In this document: one piece after another, positions 47,670-53,996 of the stretch
How positions within the stretch are numbered: position 1 is the first letter of the stretch
Layout: every line of letters starts with the position of its first letter
Position numbers and translations under genes: made by a program
Notes under the pieces: generated by a model
What the model was told of the DNA's origin: nothing
Database searches by the model: none
The model's input: the letters and a program-made list of their open reading frames with translations, nothing else
Assembly (NCBI GenBank): GCA_902512765.1
Contig: CABXKF010000003.1
Span: 1-53,996, forward strand
Direction: 5' to 3'
Source of the DNA: an uncultured Pelagibacteraceae bacterium
Lineage (GTDB): Bacteria > Pseudomonadota > Alphaproteobacteria > Pelagibacterales > Pelagibacteraceae
DNA length: 53,996 bases

Positions 47670-49205
47670 TTAAGATTTAAAGTTTTCCTTTAATTGAGTT
47701 ATTACTTCAATTAGTAATTTTTCTTTATCATCTTCAAGTTTACCTGAACTTTGAATTGAATCAATTATTTCAGGTTTATCAGACTTACATTTTTCAATGA
47801 TTTTATTTTCAAATTCAGCAATATCTTTTAATTCAATATCATCCAAATATCCCTTTACTCCACAGAAGACAGAAATAACTTGTTCAGCTACTGTCATTGG
47901 TGAGTATTGTTTTTGTTTTAGAAGTTCAGTTAATTTTGAACCTCTATTTAAAAGTTGTTGTGTTGAAGCATCTAGATCAGATCCAAATTGAGCAAAAGCA
48001 GCCATCTCTCTATATTGTGCTAACTCTAATTTCATTGATCCAGAAACTTTTTTCATCGCTTTTGTTTGTGCTGAAGAACCAACCCTTGAAACAGATAAAC
48101 CTACGTTAATAGCTGGTCTTATCCCCTGGTTAAAAAGTTCAGTTTCTAAGAAAATCTGACCATCAGTAATTGAAATTACATTAGTTGGAATAAACGCTGA
48201 TACGTCACCACCTTGTGTTTCAATAATTGGAAGCGCTGTTAGAGAACCTCCACCATGCTCGTCACTTAATTTTGCTGCTCTTTCTAACAATCTACTGTGA
48301 AGATAGAATACATCACCAGGGTAAGCTTCACGTCCTGGAGGTCTTCTTAACAATAGGGACATTTGTCTATAAGCAACAGCCTGTTTAGACAAATCATCAT
48401 AAATAATTAAACCGTGCATTCCATTATCTCTGAAATATTCACCCATTGTACAACCTGTATAGGGTGCTAAAAACTGAAGTGGCGCAGAGTCAGATGCTGT
48501 TGCAGCAACGATTGTTGTGTATTCCATTGCTCCAGCTTCTTCCAATGTTTTTTGAATTTGTCTTACAGTTGATCTTTTTTGACCAATAGCGACATAAATA
48601 CAATAAAGTTTTTGTTTCTCATCACCAGACTCATTAATTTTCTTTTGGTTAATGATAGCGTCAATTGCAACTGCAGTTTTACCTGTTTGTCTGTCACCAA
48701 TAATTAATTCACGCTGACCTCTTCCAACTGGAACTAGACTATCAATAGATTTAAGACCTGTTTGCATAGGCTCACTAACTGACTGTCTAGGAATAATTCC
48801 TGGAGCTTTTACTTCAACTCTACTTTTTTTAACACTTTTATCTAAAGGTCCTTTGCCATCAATTGGATTTCCTAACCCATCAACAACTCTACCTAATAAT
48901 TCTTTTCCGACTGGAGTATCAACAATGTTCCCAGTTCTTTTTACAGTATCACCTTCTTTGATATTTCTGTCATCTCCAAAAATTACAACCCCAACGTTTT
49001 CACTCTCTAAGTTTAAGGCCATACCTTTGGAGCCATCTGCAAACTCAACCATCTCTCCAGCTTGAACATTGTCGAGACCATAAATTCTAGCGATACCGTC
49101 TCCCACTGATAAAACTTGTCCTACCTCAGTTACTTCTGCTTTATCACCAAAATTTTTAATTTGTTCTTTTAATATCTTTGTTACTTCCGAAGGATTTATT
49201 TCCAT
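47670..49205 (-). CDS. atpA: ATP synthase F1, alpha subunit
   Basis: This 511-residue non-catalytic nucleotide-binding subunit has the P-loop [20 protein letters not shown], the [13 protein letters not shown] segment, the [23 protein letters not shown] stretch and the [13 protein letters not shown] arginine-finger region. It starts one base after the atpH stop. Confidence 0.98.
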   Translation of the reverse strand: MEINPSEVTKILKEQIKNFGDKAEVTEVGQVLSVGDGIARIYGLDNVQAGEMVEFADGSKGMALNLESENVGVVIFGDDRNIKEGDTVKRTGNIVDTPVGKELLGRVVDGLGNPIDGKGPLDKSVKKSRVEVKAPGIIPRQSVSEPMQTGLKSIDSLVPVGRGQRELIIGDRQTGKTAVAIDAIINQKKINESGDEKQKLYCIYVAIGQKRSTVRQIQKTLEEAGAMEYTTIVAATASDSAPLQFLAPYTGCTMGEYFRDNGMHGLIIYDDLSKQAVAYRQMSLLLRRPPGREAYPGDVFYLHSRLLERAAKLSDEHGGGSLTALPIIETQGGDVSAFIPTNVISITDGQIFLETELFNQGIRPAINVGLSVSRVGSSAQTKAMKKVSGSMKLELAQYREMAAFAQFGSDLDASTQQLLNRGSKLTELLKQKQYSPMTVAEQVISVFCGVKGYLDDIELKDIAEFENKIIEKCKSDKPEIIDSIQSSGKLEDDKEKLLIEVITQLKENFKS

Positions 49206-49763
49206 TTATGCCTCTATCATTCTGTTTTCGATTTGTTGTAATTTATTTTTAATTGAGGTGTCAACCATAGTACTTCCAACTTGAACTATTAAACCTCCTA
49301 TTAAACTTTCGTCATGTTTGTAGTTTAATTTTATTTTTGAGCTAAAATTTTTAGTAAGCTCTTCTGTAATTTTTGATATTTCATCGCCAGATAATTCTTT
49401 TGCAGATTTTAATTCTGCTTTTAATTCTCCTCTTTTTTGAGAACATGTTTCAATGAAGCTCTTTAAAATTTGATCTACATAAAAAAAACGTCTTTTAGTA
49501 ATTAAAAAACTTAAGAAATTTTTTAATAAACTTTCAAATTTGTTGTCATTAGAAATAATATCTATAACTTTTAAAAGATCTTCTTGGCTATTAGTTGGAT
49601 CTTTAATTAGATCTGAGAAATCTTTACTTGATGAAATCAGGCTTAAGATAGATGAGGACTGATCTTCTACTTGAGAAAGAACATTGCTTTCACTTGCAAG
49701 CTCATACAAAGCTAAAGAATATCTTTCAGCTGAAGTTATTGAAAATCCCTTATTTTTACTCAA
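49206..49763 (-). CDS. atpH: ATP synthase F1, delta subunit
   Basis: This 185-residue peripheral-stalk connector has the N-terminal helical domain (SAERYSLALYELASE) and the C-terminal signature DESLIGGLIVQVGSTMVDTSIKNKLQQI. It is the first gene of atpHAGDC. The Fo genes are not here, as in other alphaproteobacteria. A 108-bp gap to priA holds its likely promoter. Confidence 0.95.
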   Translation of the reverse strand: MSKNKGFSITSAERYSLALYELASESNVLSQVEDQSSSILSLISSSKDFSDLIKDPTNSQEDLLKVIDIISNDNKFESLLKNFLSFLITKRRFFYVDQILKSFIETCSQKRGELKAELKSAKELSGDEISKITEELTKNFSSKIKLNYKHDESLIGGLIVQVGSTMVDTSIKNKLQQIENRMIEA

Positions 49764-49807
49764 CTTGGTACCTCTGTTATGTTGAAGATTATTTTAAAAT
49801 CACGCTC

Positions 49808-49836
49808 TAATTAGCATATGACCATAATGTCTTCAA
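49808..49836 (-). promoter_or_regulatory. Weak candidate promoter upstream of atpH
   Basis: On the minus strand TTGAAG (49836-49831) is followed after 17 bases by TAATTA (49813-49808). The -35 box matches four of six positions and the -10 is poor. A better TAAAAT lies at 49796-49791 but lacks a spaced -35. The 108-bp gap (49764-49871) is the only place in the atp cluster with room for a promoter; nothing else is recognisable there. Confidence 0.3.
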
Positions 49837-49871
49837 GTAGCACATTCGTTTAAAAGTCCTTTTTTTAAAGG

Positions 49872-51827
49872 TTAATTGAAGTTTATTGGATCAACATCAA
49901 CTGAAAGTTTTATTCCTGATGAAAATTTGTAATTTGGGATAATTTCAGCGATTGAATTCTGTAATTTGAGAGATTTTGAACCTCTAATTAACATTCTTAT
50001 TCTAAATTTTCTTTTTAGTCTAAAAATAGGTGCGCTGACCGGTCCTAAAACTCTTCCATTAATTTTTTTTTCGATAAAATTTTTAAAATAAAAAGCTTCT
50101 TTTTCTAATTTTACTTCATTGTCTCCTGTTAGAATTAATGAAATAAATCTTTGAAATGGTGGAAGCTTGTTTTGTCTTCTAATATCTAATTCTCTATCAA
50201 GAAAGATGTCAGGATTACTATTTGTTAAATCTGAAATCATTTTAGTATTAGTATTATAAGTTTGAAAATACACAGTAGCAGGTTTACCTGTTCTTCCTGC
50301 ACGGCCAGAAAGCTGGTGATATAACTGTAAATTTTTTTCAGCTCCTCTCAGATCATGTCCTTGAGACGAAAGATCAATATCAACTACCACAATACAATTA
50401 AGGCTTGGAAAATGAAAACCTTTAGAGATCAACTGTGTTCCAACTAATATTTGAACCTCATTATTAATTATTTTTTCTAATTTATCGCTAGAGTCTTTTT
50501 TATTCATAGTATCACTCGAAAAAATTTCTATTTTTTTTGATGGAAAGTTTTTTTTAACTTCTTCAGATATTCTTTCCACACCAGGCCCACTAAAAATAAA
50601 CTCACAGTCACCATCTTTTACACAAGTTCTTTTCAAAGAAGATTTAAAACCACAATAATGGCACAATAAATTATTTTTATTTTTATGATAAACTAAATTG
50701 ATTGAACAATTTGGACACGAATAACTATTAAAGCATTTATTGCAAAGTACATGTGGAGAAAAACCTCTTCTATTTAAAAAAAATAATACTTGGTCGTTTT
50801 TATCAAGATGAAAATTTACTTTCTCAATTATTTTTTTTGAAAGCCAAGATTGTTTTTCTAATTTTGTTTCATTAAGATTGATTATTTCATAATTTGGTAA
50901 TGATGCATTTTGATAACGTTTTTCTAATTTAGAAATACTATATTTACCTTTTTTAATATTTTCATAAGTTTCAATTGATGGAACAGCTGTAATTAAATTG
51001 ATAGGAATATTTTCAAATGACGCTCTTGAAATAGCCATGTCTCTTGCATTATAGGTAACTCCTTCATCTTGTTTATAAGATTGGTCATGTTCTTCATCAA
51101 CAATAATTAGACCTAGTTTTTTAAATGGTAAAAATAATGATGATCTAGCTCCAATGACAACTTTTATTTCCCCGTTTGCAATTCCACTCCAAATAATTTC
51201 TTTCTTTTTTTTTGTAATACCAGAATGCCAAACTGCTGGGGTAAAGCCAAAGAATTCTATAAATTTTTTTTCAAATTGACCTGTTAAGCCAATCTCAGGT
51301 AATAAAATTAAGCCCTGAAAACCTTTGTTTATAATGTCTTTAAGGGCTTCAAAATATACCATGGTTTTTCCTGAGCCTGTTGTTCCCTGAAGAACATGAA
51401 CCCTAAATTTTTGATTAGAAAAATTCATTTTTTTAAGGGATTTTTTTTGTTCTTCAGAAAGCTTTATTGAATTTTTTTTGATACTTGTGTCAAAAATTTT
51501 GTGAGTATCTTGTTGAAATTTTTCTACAGCATTACTACTTAATAAAACTAGTTTTAAAGCCATTCCTCTAGGAATTATATTGTATTCTGAAAACCAGTTA
51601 AGAAATTTGATAGTTGTTTTTTTTAATGGAGAAACGTCTAATTTTTTTAAAACACTCTTTATCTTAAAATTTCTATTATTTTTTTTTTCAAATTCATCCC
51701 AAACTACTCCTGTGATTTTAGATTTACCAAAAGGTACAACTACATAATCTCCTACTTTTAAATTAATATCACTTTCGTAAGTAAAAGGATGGTTAAAGAT
51801 ATTTGGTAAAAGAATCGGTACTTTCAT
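49872..51827 (-). CDS. priA: Primosomal protein N' (PriA helicase)
   Basis: This 651-residue 3'-5' DNA helicase restarts stalled forks. The N-terminal DNA-binding domain is followed by helicase motifs: Walker A in LQGTTGSGKTMVYFEAL and Walker B DEEH in LIIVDEEHDQSYKQDEG. The zinc-binding insert has Cys pairs in CNKCFNSYSCPNC and CHYCG plus a final pair in RTCVKDGDC. The later LSGRAGRTGKPATVYFQT is motif VI. It is shorter than E. coli PriA (732). priA upstream of atpH is a recurrent alphaproteobacterial order. Confidence 0.95.
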   Translation of the reverse strand: MKVPILLPNIFNHPFTYESDINLKVGDYVVVPFGKSKITGVVWDEFEKKNNRNFKIKSVLKKLDVSPLKKTTIKFLNWFSEYNIIPRGMALKLVLLSSNAVEKFQQDTHKIFDTSIKKNSIKLSEEQKKSLKKMNFSNQKFRVHVLQGTTGSGKTMVYFEALKDIINKGFQGLILLPEIGLTGQFEKKFIEFFGFTPAVWHSGITKKKKEIIWSGIANGEIKVVIGARSSLFLPFKKLGLIIVDEEHDQSYKQDEGVTYNARDMAISRASFENIPINLITAVPSIETYENIKKGKYSISKLEKRYQNASLPNYEIINLNETKLEKQSWLSKKIIEKVNFHLDKNDQVLFFLNRRGFSPHVLCNKCFNSYSCPNCSINLVYHKNKNNLLCHYCGFKSSLKRTCVKDGDCEFIFSGPGVERISEEVKKNFPSKKIEIFSSDTMNKKDSSDKLEKIINNEVQILVGTQLISKGFHFPSLNCIVVVDIDLSSQGHDLRGAEKNLQLYHQLSGRAGRTGKPATVYFQTYNTNTKMISDLTNSNPDIFLDRELDIRRQNKLPPFQRFISLILTGDNEVKLEKEAFYFKNFIEKKINGRVLGPVSAPIFRLKRKFRIRMLIRGSKSLKLQNSIAEIIPNYKFSSGIKLSVDVDPINFN

Positions 51828-51849
51828 ATCTTAATAATATGAAAATTTA

Positions 51850-53250
51850 CTAAGAGTGTATTGCTCTTTTATCTACTGATAATGCTGCTTCTTTAACAGC
51901 TTCTGAAAATGTTGGGTGAGCGTGACAAGTTCTTGCAATATCCTCAGAGCTTGCACCAAATTCCATAGCAACACCTATTTCTGCAATAAGCTCTCCTGCG
52001 TGAGGACCAATAATGTGTGCACCTAAAACTTTATCTGTAGTTTCATCTGCTAAAATTTTTACAAACCCTTCTGCGTCATCTATAGCTTTTGCTCTAGAGT
52101 TTGCCATGAATGAAAACTTACCAATTTTATATTTTGTGTTTAATTCTTTTAATTGTTCTTCTGTCTTGCCAATTGATGCGACCTCAGGGGTAGTATAAAC
52201 AACACCAGGAATTGTATCATAATTTACATGACCTGATTGACCTGCAATATTTTCTGCAACCGCAATTCCTTCATCTTCTGCTTTATGGGCAAGCATTGGT
52301 CCACTTATAACGTCACCTATCGCATATATGTTATCAACGTTTGTTTTAAACATATTGTCTGTTTTAACTCTTTTTCTTTCATCTAATTCAACCCCAATAG
52401 CTTCTAAATTTAAACCATTAGTGTTTGCTTTTCGTCCAACAGAAATAAGAACTACATCACAATCAAAATTATTTTTATTTCCATCTTTATCAACTGTTGA
52501 AACAACTGCTCCTGTTTTATTATTTTGAATAGCTTCAACTTTATTTTGCATATTAAATTTGATGCCTTGTTTTTTTAAAATCTTCATAAATTCTGAGGAA
52601 ATTTCTTTATCCATACCTGGAGTAATATGATCTAAAAACTCTACTACTTGCACTTCAGCTCCTAATCTTGACCAAACTGATCCCATTTCTAATCCAATGT
52701 AACCACCTCCCACTACAACCATTTTATTTGGAACTTTATCTAATTTTAATGCTCCAGTTGAAGATACAATAACTTTCTCATCAATTTCTATTCCAGGTAA
52801 TGACATTGGTACAGAACCAGTTGCTATCACTGTTTTTTCAGCCTCTATAACTGTCTCTTTGTTTTGATCATCTCTAATTATAATTTCATTTTGAGATTTG
52901 AAGCTTCCAGTTCCTTTGTAATAGGTCACCTTGTTTTTTTTCAATAAAAACTCGACTCCCTTAGTAAGAATAGTCACTGCTTTATCTTTACTTTTCATCA
53001 TTTTTTCTAGATTTAGCTTAACTTCTCCAACTTCAATTCCTTTACTAGATAAATTTTGAACTTTATGAAATTCTTCAGATAAATTTAATAGGCTTTTTGA
53101 GGGAATGCACCCAACGTTTAAACACGTTCCCCCAAGTGATCCTCTTGACTCTATGCAGGCTGTTTTAAGTCCAAGTTGAGCAAGCCTAATAGCACAAACA
53201 TAACCACCAGGACCCCCTCCAATTACTACTGCTTGAAATTTTTCTGACAT
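51850..53250 (-). CDS. lpdA: Dihydrolipoyl dehydrogenase (E3)
   Basis: This 466-residue flavoprotein reoxidises dihydrolipoyl groups of 2-oxoacid dehydrogenases. The FAD motif [19 protein letters not shown], the redox disulfide [13 protein letters not shown], the NAD motif [39 protein letters not shown] and the C-terminal catalytic [15 protein letters not shown] are intact. It directly follows sucB with no gap, so it serves the 2-oxoglutarate dehydrogenase complex. Confidence 0.97.
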   Translation of the reverse strand: MSEKFQAVVIGGGPGGYVCAIRLAQLGLKTACIESRGSLGGTCLNVGCIPSKSLLNLSEEFHKVQNLSSKGIEVGEVKLNLEKMMKSKDKAVTILTKGVEFLLKKNKVTYYKGTGSFKSQNEIIIRDDQNKETVIEAEKTVIATGSVPMSLPGIEIDEKVIVSSTGALKLDKVPNKMVVVGGGYIGLEMGSVWSRLGAEVQVVEFLDHITPGMDKEISSEFMKILKKQGIKFNMQNKVEAIQNNKTGAVVSTVDKDGNKNNFDCDVVLISVGRKANTNGLNLEAIGVELDERKRVKTDNMFKTNVDNIYAIGDVISGPMLAHKAEDEGIAVAENIAGQSGHVNYDTIPGVVYTTPEVASIGKTEEQLKELNTKYKIGKFSFMANSRAKAIDDAEGFVKILADETTDKVLGAHIIGPHAGELIAEIGVAMEFGASSEDIARTCHAHPTFSEAVKEAALSVDKRAIHS

Positions 53251-53996
53251 TTAAATATCCAAAAATAACCGTCTAGGGTCTTCTAAATTTTCTTTAACCA
53301 TTTTTAAAAATGAAACTGACTCTTTACCGTCAATTATTCTATGATCATATGACAAAGCTAAATACATAATAGGTCTAATTTTTATTTCTCCATCAACCAC
53401 AACTGGTCTTTCAACAATATTATGCATTCCAAGTACCCCTGATTGAGGAAGATTCAATATTGGTGTTGATAACATTGATCCATACACACCACCATTACTA
53501 ATTGTAAATGTTCCACCTTGAAGATCTTCAATAGTTAATTTTCCGTCTCTTGCTTTTTCTGAAATTTCTTTAATATTTTTTTCAATATCAGCAAATGATA
53601 ATTCATCAGCATTTCTTAATACAGGTACAACCAAACCTTTTTCGGTACCTACAGCAAAACTAAGATTATAATAATTTTTATAAATTATTTCATCACCATC
53701 TATCTCAGCATTTACTGCTGGGAAATTTTTCAATGCAACAACACACGCTTTAACAAAAAAAGACATAAAACCTAATTTTATTCCATAACGACTTTGAAAA
53801 TCTTGCTGATTTTCTTTTCTCATTTCCATAATATTAGTCATATCAACTTCATTAAATGTAGTTAACAAAGCTGCATTTTCTTGTGCTTGTTTTAATCTCT
53901 TAGCTATCGTCTGTCTTAGTCTGGTCATTTTAATTCTTTCTTCTTGACCATACTGAGCTTTTCTTTCTGAAGGTTGTGGATTAGCTCCCATTAAAC
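53251..53996 (-). CDS. sucB: 2-oxoglutarate dehydrogenase E2 (dihydrolipoyl succinyltransferase), partial
   Basis: Only the C-terminal part, about 248 codons, is in the window; the frame stays open to the edge, so the ATG at 53991 is internal. The visible part is the catalytic domain: [56 protein letters not shown] and the active-site [13 protein letters not shown] with His and Asp. The TFNEVDM and GSMLSTPI segments indicate SucB rather than the pyruvate-complex E2. The lipoyl domain lies outside the window. Confidence 0.94.
   Translation of the reverse strand, partial: LMGANPQPSERKAQYGQEERIKMTRLRQTIAKRLKQAQENAALLTTFNEVDMTNIMEMRKENQQDFQSRYGIKLGFMSFFVKACVVALKNFPAVNAEIDGDEIIYKNYYNLSFAVGTEKGLVVPVLRNADELSFADIEKNIKEISEKARDGKLTIEDLQGGTFTISNGGVYGSMLSTPILNLPQSGVLGMHNIVERPVVVDGEIKIRPIMYLALSYDHRIIDGKESVSFLKMVKENLEDPRRLFLDI

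Noticed and set aside
53989..53991. ATG at 53991 as the start of a short acyltransferase
   Set aside because: The codon before it is sense and the frame runs off the window; the protein is the C-terminal part of SucB.

Overview
The window looks like the core chromosome of a streamlined marine alphaproteobacterium of the SAR11 clade (Candidatus Pelagibacter-like). The sequence is very AT-rich. About 97.5% of it is coding: I count roughly 1.36 kb of non-coding sequence in total. The longest gap between genes is 192 bp, so no stretch over 300 bases lacks a gene. Many neighbouring genes touch or overlap. Protein families and gene orders are alphaproteobacterial: ChvI/ChvG next to AhcY, priA upstream of atpHAGDC without the Fo genes, class I lysyl-tRNA synthetase, metX-metW, and sucB-lpdA. 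I see no tRNA or rRNA genes, insertion sequences, prophage, CRISPR array or obviously foreign segment.

Layout. 1-5 kb: 3' part of oligopeptidase B, a small heat-shock protein with a sigma-32-type promoter and a structured leader, a small lipoprotein, an NCS2/AzgA purine permease facing a xanthine-type phosphoribosyltransferase across a strong terminator, and a DUF1330 protein. 5-12.5 kb: AlkA-type glycosylase, DMT exporter, MsrA, a mercaptopyruvate-type sulfurtransferase, a two-gene RND efflux system whose adaptor lacks the alpha-hairpin, and a lytic transglycosylase-like lipoprotein. 12.5-22 kb: a VanZ-like protein and gpmA, then a long minus-strand run polA-chvI-chvG-ahcY-tsaE-amgK-like-murU-like. 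22-27.5 kb: bioY, an ActR/RegA-type regulator, a three-gene polyamine operon (ornithine/lysine-type decarboxylase, deoxyhypusine-synthase-like enzyme, agmatinase-family ureohydrolase), a YhhQ-type transporter and rpmB. 27.5-35.7 kb: pyrD and lysS; trkH, ampG-like permease and NlpC/P60 hydrolase; prephenate dehydrogenase and hisC. 35.8-45 kb: a SAM-II riboswitch ahead of metX-metW-gloB, then rplU-rpmA-obgE-proB-proA-nadD-rsfS-ctpA-rppH as one tight run. 45-54 kb: atpHAGDC, priA, lpdA and the 3' part of sucB, all on the minus strand.

How the genes work together. Methionine and SAM metabolism is represented by SAM-II-controlled metXW, ahcY, msrA and the sulfurtransferase. Cell-wall turnover and recycling may be represented by the transglycosylase-like lipoprotein, AmpG-like permease, NlpC/P60 peptidase and AmgK/MurU-like pair. 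Energy metabolism includes F1-ATPase and the end of the 2-oxoglutarate dehydrogenase operon. Regulation is sparse: one complete two-component pair (ChvGI), one orphan response regulator (ActR type), and a few RNA or promoter elements. The observations most worth checking are the hairpin-less RND adaptor, the deoxyhypusine-synthase-like gene in a polyamine operon with an active-site His replaced by Asn, the ROSE-like leader of the small heat-shock gene, the SAM-II riboswitch, and junctions where conserved alphaproteobacterial operons have been shortened.
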